Assembly: GCA_031367105.1 (NCBI GenBank)
Contig: JANLPG010000190.1
Span: 1-19,956, forward strand
DNA: 19,956 nt
Direction of reading: 5' to 3'
From: Palsa-1233 sp031367105
Lineage (GTDB): Bacteria > Gemmatimonadota > Gemmatimonadetes > Gemmatimonadales > GWC2-71-9
Part shown: one piece after another, positions 7,467 to 15,600 of the stretch
How positions within the stretch are numbered: the stretch's first letter is position 1
How the letters are laid out: every line of letters starts with the position of its first letter
Position numbers and translations under genes: made by a program
Notes under the pieces: model-generated
Databases searched by the model: none
Told to the model about the DNA's origin: nothing
What the model saw: the letters and a program-made list of their open reading frames with translations, nothing else

Positions 7467-8431
7467 CCCTGGTGCTTCCCGGTGCTGCGCATCAGGTGTG
7501 GGGCATCCGGCTTGGGGGGATTGCGGTCCTCGAGTGCCAGCGCGATGGCGAAGTCGGCCATCGCCTTGATGGCCCACTCGAAATAGGTCGGGGTGAGCGA
7601 GTTGATGTCGAAGTCGGGCGCCGGGTTCATAAAGTCGATGGCGTAGGGCACTCCATCGCGGATGGCCCATTCGATCGAGTTCATATCGTAGCCGAGCGCT
7701 CGCACGAGCTTGCGCGACTGCTTGATGATGGTCGCGCGGAGTTCCGGCTCGAGGAAGCTGTCGGTGACGTGGTACTTCCGTTCCTTGGGATCGTACTTGA
7801 TCGGCAAGACGTGTTCCTGACCGATGCAGATGCAGCGGACAAATTCCTCCCACTCGATGAACTCCTGCACGATCATCGTGAGCAGGCCAGTCTGGTCGTA
7901 ATGGTGGAGCAGTTCCTCGATGGTGTAACAGACATAGACATCACGCCAGCCGCCGCCGTGCGCATCCTTGAGGACACAGGGCAGCCCGACGTGGGCGATG
8001 ATCCCCTGCCAATCGAGCGGATATTTCAGGTTGCGGAGCGACTCGTCGTGCTTGATGCCGGGGACGTACCCCTTGTTCGGAAGCACCACCGTCCTGGGCG
8101 AGCGGATGCCGTTCGCCTCGGCCAGCGTCGCGCCGAAGAACTTGTCGTCGGCTGTCCACATCAGCGGTGAGTTGATGACCTTGACGCCGCGTACCACGGC
8201 GTGCTTGAGCCAGGTGCGATAGAACGGCACCTCGTGGGAGATGCGGTCGATCACGACGTCCCAGGGAATCTCGTCGTCGAGGCTGGGGGCGCCGAGCTCC
8301 ACGAACTCCGCGACGACGCCCGCGTTGCGGCGGTTGACTTCGTCGATGAATGCCGGTGGCCAGGACCACTCACGGCCCACCAGGATGCCGATACGCCGCA
8401 GGGCGGCCGGTGTTGTTGCGTGCTTGCTCAT
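7463..8431 (-). CDS. ATP-grasp ligase (RimK / D-Ala-D-Ala ligase superfamily)
   Basis: A 322-residue ATP-grasp enzyme, expected to activate a carboxylate as an acyl-phosphate and join it to an amine. The start is ATG 8431 (MSKHATTPAALRRIGILVGR), with GAGG about 7 nt upstream. The frame is open to 8506, but that would overlap the upstream gene without support. Residues 13-100 form the pre-ATP-grasp domain. PCVLKDAHGGGWRDVYVC (151-168) holds the ATP lysine K155 and the glycine-rich loop, IVQEFIEWEEF (187-197) is the adenine-contacting segment, and SIEWAIRDGVPYAIDFMNP (252-270) contains the Mg-binding E254, D266 and N269. It begins 7 nt after the esterase stop and ends inside the next ligase's start (GTGA overlap). 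Its role in the cassette's unknown product is inferred. It is not RimK itself, as no ribosomal-protein context is present. Confidence 0.9.
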   Translation of the reverse strand: MSKHATTPAALRRIGILVGREWSWPPAFIDEVNRRNAGVVAEFVELGAPSLDDEIPWDVVIDRISHEVPFYRTWLKHAVVRGVKVINSPLMWTADDKFFGATLAEANGIRSPRTVVLPNKGYVPGIKHDESLRNLKYPLDWQGIIAHVGLPCVLKDAHGGGWRDVYVCYTIEELLHHYDQTGLLTMIVQEFIEWEEFVRCICIGQEHVLPIKYDPKERKYHVTDSFLEPELRATIIKQSRKLVRALGYDMNSIEWAIRDGVPYAIDFMNPAPDFDINSLTPTYFEWAIKAMADFAIALALEDRNPPKPDAPHLMRSTGKHQG

Positions 8432-8438
8432 CTGAACC

Positions 8439-9164
8439 TCAGTCGTGTCCACCGATGTAGCGTTGCGCCATCTGCTGCCACCACGGCCAGTCGTGTGCCC
8501 AGCCATCCCAGAGGCGCAGCGCGTTGCCGATCCCGCGCTCGAGCAGGAGGCGGGAGAACTGCTCGTTGCCCTCCCGCAAACTATCGTCGCGCCCGACTGC
8601 GAGAATGATATCCATCCGGCGTAGCGCCTCGAGTCGCGCCGTCTCGTGCTCGTGCCGCACGAAGTCCATCGGATTGTACTGGTACACCAGGTCGTCGGAA
8701 TAGCCGTGGGTGAGTCGCGTGATGTCGATCAGGCCGCTCATCGCCAGAACGCGGGAGACGAGCTGGGGATAGCGGCAGCCGAACGACAGCGCGTGAAAGG
8801 CGCCGAATGATGCCCCCGCGGTGATCAGGAACGGGTTGCCGTTCTGCGCCAGCGAAAACGGCACGACTTCCGATCGGAGGTAGGCGTCATAGCGAGCGTG
8901 CCATTCGGCCTTCTGATGGGGATACGCGGAGTCGTCGTACCAGCTCAGGCTGTCGATGCTTGCGACGCAGAACAGCTGCAGGGCACCGTCGGTCAGCTGC
9001 TGTTCCAGCGCCTGGCACATCCCGCGGTCCTCCCACTCGTGAAAGCGCCCCATCGAGGTCGGGAAGACGAGCAGCCGGGCACCCGAATGGCCGTGGACAA
9101 CCAGTTCCATCGTGCGACCGAGGAGGTTGGGGCTCTCCCAGGCGTGCTGCGTGCGCTGCCACAT
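8439..9164 (-). CDS. Alpha/beta-hydrolase, putative esterase (PF00756-like)
   Basis: A 241-residue cytoplasmic serine hydrolase and the first gene of the leftward five-gene cassette. The nucleophile elbow is GASFGA with Ser119. The probable acid is in GRDDSL (Asp193 or Asp194), and the base is His224 in WDGWAHDWPWW. No signal peptide is visible. The sequence resembles small uncharacterised esterases found next to ligases. The start ATG 9164 lacks a Shine-Dalgarno sequence. A 10-bp palindrome CGTCCGGACG (9173-9182) sits just upstream, so translation may be leaderless or regulated. An internal ATG at residue 19 is possible but also lacks a ribosome site. The gene product may hydrolyse an ester or act as an acyl-transfer enzyme on the product of the ligases that follow. 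The cassette is transcribed away from the tetR-efflux operon across a shared 195-bp region. Confidence 0.85.
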   Translation of the reverse strand: MWQRTQHAWESPNLLGRTMELVVHGHSGARLLVFPTSMGRFHEWEDRGMCQALEQQLTDGALQLFCVASIDSLSWYDDSAYPHQKAEWHARYDAYLRSEVVPFSLAQNGNPFLITAGASFGAFHALSFGCRYPQLVSRVLAMSGLIDITRLTHGYSDDLVYQYNPMDFVRHEHETARLEALRRMDIILAVGRDDSLREGNEQFSRLLLERGIGNALRLWDGWAHDWPWWQQMAQRYIGGHD

Positions 9165-9359
9165 ACGTCGGGCGTCCGGACGAGGCGGGAAGGGGTGACA
9201 GGGTGAAGCTACCGACCGAGACGAGAAGGGAGAAGCGAGCAGCGGGAGAGGGGTCTACGAGAACTCCGTCTTCCCAACCGCTGCGGCAGTTTCGTTGCAC
9301 CGTGTAACAGTTGTAAGTACACACTTGCATCATTGTGGACTCCGGGATAGGATCTGGCT
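9165..9359. promoter_or_regulatory. Divergent control region between amidoligase cassette and tetR-efflux operon
   Basis: These 195 bp separate two divergent operons, so both promoters should lie here. The half next to tetR is relatively AT-rich (9290-9340) and contains the dyad at 9312-9329. The half next to the esterase is GC-rich, with a purine-rich run around 9222-9250 and the palindrome CGTCCGGACG at 9173-9182. TTGCAC (9295-9300), 17 nt from TACACA (9318-9323), is a weak rightward promoter candidate that would be occluded by a protein on the dyad. I could not pick a convincing leftward promoter. Confidence 0.5.
9312..9329. promoter_or_regulatory. Candidate TetR-family operator
   Basis: TGTAAGT-ACAC-ACTTGCA has 7-bp half-sites that are complementary at 6 of 7 positions around a 4-bp spacer. 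It lies 31-48 nt upstream of the tetR ATG at 9360, within the divergent region. Many TetR/AcrR regulators bind an imperfect dyad of this size next to their own gene. Binding by this particular regulator is inferred from position and symmetry only. Confidence 0.5.
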
Positions 9360-9938
9360 ATGTCTACCCGGAATTCTCTGCTCGATGTCACCGCGCGGCT
9401 CTACTCAGAACACGGGTGGCGCGGCACCACGACTCGTCGGATCGCCGAGGCGGCTGGCGTGAATGAGGTGACCATCTTCCGCCAGTTCGGCTCCAAGGAG
9501 GCGCTCCTGCTGGAGTCGATCCAGGCGGCGTCCCGCGAGGAGCACGACAACCAGCTTCCGAGGGAACCAGCACGGCTGCGTTCGGAGCTGATTGTCTGGG
9601 CCTTGTTGCACCACGCCGAGATCAGCAGCAAACGACAGATGATCCGGAACTGCCTGGCCGAGTGGGAGGAGCATCCTGAGCTGGCGCCGGTCGTCTGCGA
9701 GGGGGGGATGAAGGCGTTCGCCGAGACGACGCGGTACCTCGCCGAGGCACGGAAGCGGGGAATGCTGGGGCCCGACGGTTCGCTGGAGGCTGCCACGGTG
9801 ATGCTGATGAATGCGGTCTTTATGGATGCGATGACGCGGGACGTCGGTCCGCTCTCCCCTCCCCACACTGTCCCTGAGGTCGTCGAGATGTTTGTGGATC
9901 TGGTCCTTCGCGCCCTCGGGGCCCGGGAGGCGGCGTGA
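9360..9938 (+). CDS. TetR/AcrR family transcriptional regulator
   Basis: A 192-residue DNA-binding repressor of the TetR family. The N-terminal helix-turn-helix is clear: LLDVTARLYSEHGWRGTTTR followed by RIAEAAGVNEVTIFRQFGSK (about residues 7-46). The rest is the helical ligand-binding and dimerisation domain, with no match I can use to name a ligand. The start ATG 9360 has AGGA 8 nt upstream. The gene is the first of a rightward operon: its TGA overlaps the GTG start of the TolC gene (GTGA). Repressor and pump are therefore co-expressed, and the regulator is expected to control its own operon through the dyad at 9312-9329. Because the region is divergent, it could also control the leftward ligase cassette. 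De-repression by a pump substrate is the usual mode for the family and is inferred here. Confidence 0.93.
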   Translation: MSTRNSLLDVTARLYSEHGWRGTTTRRIAEAAGVNEVTIFRQFGSKEALLLESIQAASREEHDNQLPREPARLRSELIVWALLHHAEISSKRQMIRNCLAEWEEHPELAPVVCEGGMKAFAETTRYLAEARKRGMLGPDGSLEAATVMLMNAVFMDAMTRDVGPLSPPHTVPEVVEMFVDLVLRALGAREAA

Positions 9939-11455
9939 GCTTGCGTCGACTGGTCATCGCACTCCTGCTTCCGATCGGCAGTATGTCGGCCCAGGTCAGT
10001 GGCAGTAGCGGGAGGGTTGCTCCCTCCACTCGAGAGGTCGTCGGCCCGGTGCGTCTCTCGCTGGCTGACGCCCTTGCCCGCGCCGATTCGGCCAGCGAGG
10101 CCGTGGGAATTGCTCGGGCCGGGCTCGGACGGGCGGAGGCGGATCGCCAGCGGGCGCGCGCTTCGCTCCTGCCGCAGCTCAATGGCAGTGCGACGTACAG
10201 CCGCACGATCAAGTCGCAGTTCGCCGGTTTCGCGAGCAGCAGCAGCGACACCTTTCCGGCGCCGCTCAATTGCGGGCATTACACGCCGAATCCGACTCTT
10301 CCGCTCGGTCAGCGGCTCGACTCCCTCGAGCGCGGCCTCGACTGTGCGGCCAACGGTGCCGGTGTCGACTTCTCCCAATTGCCCTTCGGGCGCGCCAACA
10401 CCTACAACTTCGGACTCTCGGCATCGCAGACCCTGTTTCACCCGGGACTGCGGAACCAATTGGCAGCCTCAGCCGCCGCTCGGGATGCTGCGGAGGTTGG
10501 CGTGGTCGCGGAGCGAACCCGATCGGTGCTCGACGTCGCGCAGGCGTATTTCGACGCCCAGCTCGCTGAGCGGTTGCTCGAGATCGCCGACTCCACGCTG
10601 GCACAGGCGGAGCGGACCTTCGGGCAGACCAGGCTGGAGAAGAGCGTCGGCAATGTGGCGGAGTTCGACCTGCTTCGCGCCACCGTGTCGCGCGACAACC
10701 AGCGACCGGTGGTGATCCAGCGGCGTGCAGCGCGCGAGCGGGCCTTCCTCCGGTTGCGTCAGCTGCTCGACGTCCCCACTGGAACGTCGTTGACGCTGAC
10801 GACCCCGTTGGGCGATACCTCCCAGGTGGCGTTGCCGGCGTCGGTGGCGAGCGGCGCCAGCGACACGGTGCTGGAGGGGCGGGCACCAGTGCGTCAGGCC
10901 GCGGCCGGGCTCCGTGCCAGCGAGGCGCTGGTGCGTTCGGCCGAGGGTTCGCGGCTTCCTTCGCTGGCCCTCTCCAGTACCTATGCCAAGATCGCATTCC
11001 CGGAGCGGGTGTTCGGGCTCAACAAGTTCGTGACTGATTGGAGCGTGGTGCTGCGGATGGATGTTCCGCTCTTCACCGGTGGTCGGCTCCGTGCCGACAA
11101 GCTCGGCGCGGCGGCGTCCCGCGATGCATCGGCGTTGCGGTTGCGGCAAGCGCAGGAACAGGCCGAGCGCGAGGCGGCCGATATGCGCAGCGACCTGGTG
11201 GCGGCTGAGGCGACCTGGAGTGCCAGCAGCGGCACCGCTGAATTGGCGTCGCGTGCCTACGGCATTGCCGATGTGCGATTTCGCAACGGACTCTCCACGC
11301 TGACTGAACTCGGTGATGCCCGGATCCAGCTGGAACAGGCGCTGGCGAACCGGGCCCAGGCCGCGCGTGACCTGCAGCTGGCCCGGGTCCGCGCGGCGCT
11401 GCTGCGAGATCTTCCCTTCGGGACCGGCACGACTGCCGGGCCGGGAGGCTTCTGA
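9935..11455 (+). CDS. TolC-family outer-membrane efflux channel
   Basis: A 506-residue outer-membrane factor forming the exit duct of a tripartite pump. The GTG start at 9935 overlaps the tetR stop and has GGGAGG 4 nt upstream. It gives a signal peptide (MSLRRLVIALLLPIGSMSAQ). Two repeats of the OEP domain are visible. The first begins at RLSLADALARADSASEAVGI and continues through LLPQLNGSATYSR. The second begins near VLEGRAPVRQAAAGLRASEA and includes RLPSLALSSTYAKI and VPLFTGGRLRADK. Long alanine/arginine-rich coiled-coil helices follow each. NGLSTLTELGDARIQLEQAL is the classic late helix. An insertion of about 50 residues (PAPLNCGHYTPNP to GVDFSQLPFG, with two cysteines) sits in the first beta/loop region and may be extracellular. 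It works with the adaptor and RND transporter immediately downstream. Confidence 0.93.
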   Translation: MSLRRLVIALLLPIGSMSAQVSGSSGRVAPSTREVVGPVRLSLADALARADSASEAVGIARAGLGRAEADRQRARASLLPQLNGSATYSRTIKSQFAGFASSSSDTFPAPLNCGHYTPNPTLPLGQRLDSLERGLDCAANGAGVDFSQLPFGRANTYNFGLSASQTLFHPGLRNQLAASAAARDAAEVGVVAERTRSVLDVAQAYFDAQLAERLLEIADSTLAQAERTFGQTRLEKSVGNVAEFDLLRATVSRDNQRPVVIQRRAARERAFLRLRQLLDVPTGTSLTLTTPLGDTSQVALPASVASGASDTVLEGRAPVRQAAAGLRASEALVRSAEGSRLPSLALSSTYAKIAFPERVFGLNKFVTDWSVVLRMDVPLFTGGRLRADKLGAAASRDASALRLRQAQEQAEREAADMRSDLVAAEATWSASSGTAELASRAYGIADVRFRNGLSTLTELGDARIQLEQALANRAQAARDLQLARVRAALLRDLPFGTGTTAGPGGF

Positions 11456-11457
11456 CC

Positions 11458-12609
11458 GTGATGACTTCGACACTCACCCCGACGGGCAGCGACCAAGCCA
11501 TGCCGATGAATCGTCTGATCTTCCCTGCCGCGTTCCGCGCTGCGGCTGTGCTGCTCCTGCTGGTCGCGTGTGGCGGCAAGAGCAAGAGCCCCGCCACCAC
11601 CGAGGTGCCGCCGGTTCAGGTATCGTCCGATAACGTGGTCGTGGTCGACAGCGGGCTGATCGAAAGTGGCCCGGCGCTTTCGGGTTCACTCGAGGCGGAG
11701 CGTGCCGCCCAGTTGCGCGCACAGATTGGCGGCACCCTCCTCGCGCTCTATGCCGATCAGGGGGCGACGGTAGCCGCTGGTGCGCGGCTGGCGCTAATCG
11801 ACACGCTGGTTGCGGCCGACCAGGCTCGCTCGGCTCGCTCGGCGGTGCGGAGTGCGCAGGCGTCGGCCGATCTCGCCCGGCGTAACGCCGAGCGCGCCGA
11901 TGCGTTGCACCAGGCCGGTGCCATCGCCGATCGCGACCTCGAAGCCGCCCGGGGCGGCGCTGCCGCCGCCGATGCCAACCTCGCCGACGCGAAGAGTCGC
12001 CTGGCGTCAGCCGACAAGATGCTCTCGAACGCCACCGTGCGGGCGCCGTTCCGCGGCGTGGTGAGCGAGCGTCCCGCCAGCGTGGGGGACGCGCTCCAAC
12101 CGGGGAGTCCGATCCTCACGGTCGTGGACCCGACGCAACTCAAGCTCGAGGCCTCGGTGCCTGCGGACCATCTCAGCGAGCTGCGGGTCGGGTCGAAGGT
12201 CGAGTTCACGATCCAGGGAAGCGCCGACAAGAGTTTTACCGGCAAGATTGCGCGAATCAATCCCGCCGTCGATCCGTCGACGCGTCAGGTGCGGGTATAT
12301 GTCACGGTTCCGAATAGTGGCAACACGCTGGTCGCCGGACTCTTCGCCGAGGGGCGGATCGCCGTGAAATCGGTGCAGGCGCTCTCGGTGCCGTTCAGCG
12401 CGATCGACCAGCAAGCGACTTCGCCGGCGGTCAAGCGCGTGCGTGGAGGGAAGGTGGAATCGGTGCCGGTGACGCTGGGATTGCGCGACGAACTCGCCGA
12501 GCTGGTGCAAGTCACGGCGGGACTGACGAAGGGCGACACGCTGCTGCTGGGCGGCGTGATCGGGACTCCGGCGGGGACGATGCTGCGCATCGTCCGCCGC
12601 GATCGCTGA
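11458..12609 (+). CDS. RND efflux periplasmic adaptor (membrane fusion protein), lipoprotein
   Basis: A 383-residue adaptor that links the inner-membrane RND transporter to the TolC channel. The annotated GTG 11458 has GGGAGG 9 nt upstream, inside the tolC gene. ATG 11461 would use the same site, while ATG 11506 (MNRLIFPAAFRAAAVLLLLVACGG) gives a more standard lipoprotein signal but has no ribosome site. The lipobox LVAC places the lipidated cysteine at residue 38. Then come a biotinyl-lipoyl half-motif (AAQLRAQIGGTLLALYADQG), a helical hairpin (ARSARSAVRSAQASADLARR to ANLADAKSRLASAD), the returning lipoyl half (NATVRAPFRGVVSERPASVG), a beta-barrel (LKLEASVPADHLSELRVGSK) and the membrane-proximal domain. 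Order and length are normal for the HlyD/AcrA family. It starts 2 nt after the tolC stop, and the permease follows 15 nt later. Confidence 0.94.
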   Translation: MMTSTLTPTGSDQAMPMNRLIFPAAFRAAAVLLLLVACGGKSKSPATTEVPPVQVSSDNVVVVDSGLIESGPALSGSLEAERAAQLRAQIGGTLLALYADQGATVAAGARLALIDTLVAADQARSARSAVRSAQASADLARRNAERADALHQAGAIADRDLEAARGGAAAADANLADAKSRLASADKMLSNATVRAPFRGVVSERPASVGDALQPGSPILTVVDPTQLKLEASVPADHLSELRVGSKVEFTIQGSADKSFTGKIARINPAVDPSTRQVRVYVTVPNSGNTLVAGLFAEGRIAVKSVQALSVPFSAIDQQATSPAVKRVRGGKVESVPVTLGLRDELAELVQVTAGLTKGDTLLLGGVIGTPAGTMLRIVRRDR

Positions 12610-12624
12610 GCGAGGGACCAACGT

Positions 12625-15600
12625 ATGTGGATTTCTGACTTCGCCATCCGGCGCCCGATCATCACCATCACCGCGATGCTCGCGCTGGTGGCGTTCGGGG
12701 TCGCAGCGCTGATGCGCCTGCAGGTGGACGAATTTCCTGACCTCGACCAGCCGGTCGTGATGGTACAGATCCCCTATCCGGGAGCATCGCCGGATGTGGT
12801 CGAGCGTGAGGTGGTCGAGCCGATCGAAGAGGCGATTTTCGCGCTTTCGGGGGTCGACCGCAAACTGACGACCTCGAACTCGGTCGATGGCCTGGCGCAA
12901 TTCACGGTGACCTTCGCCTACACCAAGCCGGTCGCGGAGGCGTCGCAGGATGTGCGTGATGCGATCGCGACGATCCGCGGGAATCTGCCGCAGGAAATCG
13001 AAGAGCCGATCATCACGCGTTTCGATTGGGGCGCCCAGCCGATCCTCTCGCTGACGGTGAGCTCGGCGACGCTCGATGGCCGGGCACTGACAACGCTGGC
13101 CGATCCGAAGATCGTCGGGGCGCTCCGCGCCGTGCCCGGAGTGGCCCAGGCGACCGTGATCGGAGGGACGTATCCCGAAATGACCGTGCAGTTGCGCCCC
13201 GCGGCGATGCAGGCGGCCGGTGTCGGTGTCGACGAGATCGTGCGCGCCGTGGGTAGCCAGAACCTCGCGGCGCCAGTTGGCCGCCTCAACAGCGCACAGG
13301 AAGAGCGGGCGATCCGGCTGAAGGGGCGGCTGACCGATGCCGCGGCCTTTCGCGCCCTGGTGGTCACGCAGAAGGGCGGCCGACTGATCCGCCTGGGCGA
13401 TGTTGCCGACGTGATGGAAGGAAGTGAGGAGCCGCGGACCGCGGCATCGTTCAACGGACGGCGGGCCGTCGGGATCGACATCATCAAGTCGAAGGGCTCC
13501 TCGACCCAGCAGGTGGTGGAGCAGCTGCGCGCGCAGGTCGTCGAGTTGCAGAAGCAGTTGCCGTCCGAAGCGAAGCTCGAGGTCGTGCGCGACGCCGGTG
13601 TACGCGTCACCGCAGCGGTCGAAAACGTCCAGCGGACGCTGATCGAAGGGGCGCTGCTCACGGTGCTGGTGGTGTTCCTCTTTCTCAACTCGTGGCGATC
13701 CACGGTGATCACCGGCCTCGCCCTGCCCGTGTCGGTGCTGGCGGGATTCATCGGCGTGTGGCTGTTCGGCTTCACGCTCAACACGATGTCGCTGCTCGGC
13801 CTTTCGCTGGCGATCGGTATCCTGATCGACGACGCGATCGTGGTGCGAGAAAACATCGTCCGACACGTGGAGATGGGGAAAGATCACTACACTGCATCGC
13901 GTGAGGGCACGGCCGAAATCGGGCTCGCGGTGGCGGCGACCACCTTCTCGATCATCGCGGTGTTCATCCCGATCGCTTTCGTGACGGGCCAATCGGGGCA
14001 GTGGCTCAAGCCGTTTGCGCTCTCACTCTCGGGCGCCGTGATCGTCTCGCTGTTCGTCTCGTTCTCGCTGGACCCGATGCTGTCGGCGTACTGGGCCGAC
14101 CCGAAGCGGGAAGAGCACGAGAAGTCGTGGATCACGAAGCAGCTCGACCGCTTCGACCGGGGCTTCGCCCGCTTCACCGAGGGATACGCACGCGTGGTCG
14201 CGTGGGCGCTCGATCACCGCTGGTCGATGGTCGCGCTCGCGCTGTTGTCGTTTGTCGGCGCGATCGTCCTCCAGGGCGCCGCGGGCGGCGCCGGGTTCGT
14301 GCCCATTTCTGACCGCAGTGAACTCGAGGTGATCGTCGAAGCGCCAGCGAGCGCCAACCTTGCCTTCACGATGGAGCGGAGCGAGGCCATTGCTGCCATC
14401 GCGCGGCAGCACCCGGAGGTGCTGTACTCCTATATCACGGCGGGTACGCCGCTGCCGTTGCGGACCCCGGGTGTGGACCAGTCGTACCTCTACTTCAAGC
14501 TGACTCCGCACGCACAGCGAAAACTCTCCGAAGCGCAGCTCGGCGCGCTGCTGCGCAAGGAGTTCAAGCAGGTGGCCGGGGTGAATGTCTCGGTCTTCAC
14601 CGGCGGCTTTGGTGGTGCCTTCAAGGAGCTGCAGCTGCAACTGCGCGGCCCCGACGCGGTCGTGCTCGCCGGGCTGGGTGAGCAGGCGCTGGTCGCTGCG
14701 CGGACGGTGCCGGGTGCGGTCGATGTCTCGCTCTCGGCCCGTGGGCCCCGCGATGAACTGACGGTGGAGGTCGATCGCGCCCTGGCCGGCTCCCTCGGGC
14801 TCAGTGTCGGACAGATTGGTCTGGCGATGCGCGCCGCCTTTGCCGGGATCGATGCCGGCGACTGGGTCGACCCTAACGGGCGCACCCGTGACGTGCGGGT
14901 GCGGCTCGCGCCCGAGGCGCGACAGCGGGCGGCGGACCTCGACCGACTCCCGCTCAGCGTGATCGGCAACGACGGCCAGCCGCACACTGTGCCGCTCGGT
15001 CAGGTGGCACGCATCACGGTGCAGCGCGCCCCGGCCCAGATCGACCACCTCGACCGCACCCGGGTGATCACGCTGGAAGCCAACACCCAGGACGCACCGC
15101 TCAGTGATGTCACCACTGCGATGAAGGCAAAGCTGGCGGGAATCACCTTCCCGCCCGGCTATGCGGTCACCGAAGGCGGCTGGAATCAGCAGCAGAACGA
15201 CACCTTCTCCAGCATCTTCACCGCGCTCGGAATTGCGGTCCTGCTGATGTATCTGATTCTCGTGGTGCAGTTCGGGTCATTCCTCGATCCGATCGCCATC
15301 CTGATCTCGCTGCCGCTCTCGTTGATCGGTGTGGTCGTGGCGCTGATTGTGACCGGCGACACGCTGAACATCATGTCATTGATGGGGGTGATGCTGTTGA
15401 TGGGGATCGTGGCGAAGAACTCGATTTTGTTGATCGACTTCGCCAAGTGGGCACGCGAGGAGCGGGGTACGCCGCTGCGGGAGGCGCTGATCGAAGCGGG
15501 GCGGATCCGGTTGCGACCGATCCTGATGACGACGTTCGCACTGATCGCCGGAATGATTCCGGTATCCCTCGGTCTCGGTGAGGGCGCCGACTTCAACGCC

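Noticed and set aside
7467..7853. N-terminal extension of the permuted ATP-grasp frame upstream of 7466
   Set aside because: It runs entirely inside the preceding ATP-grasp gene in another frame, is rich in Arg/His/Gln without family similarity, and the GTGA overlap at 7466 gives a natural start.
8887..9333. Leftward frame beginning MMQVCTYNCY in the divergent region
   Set aside because: It overlaps the esterase gene out of frame for most of its length and spans the regulatory region; no domain or ribosome site is seen.
12007..13992. 661-codon open frame antisense to the RND adaptor and transporter
   Set aside because: It is a mirror of the strongly supported RND genes and is extremely rich in His/Arg/Asp, as expected for an antisense shadow.
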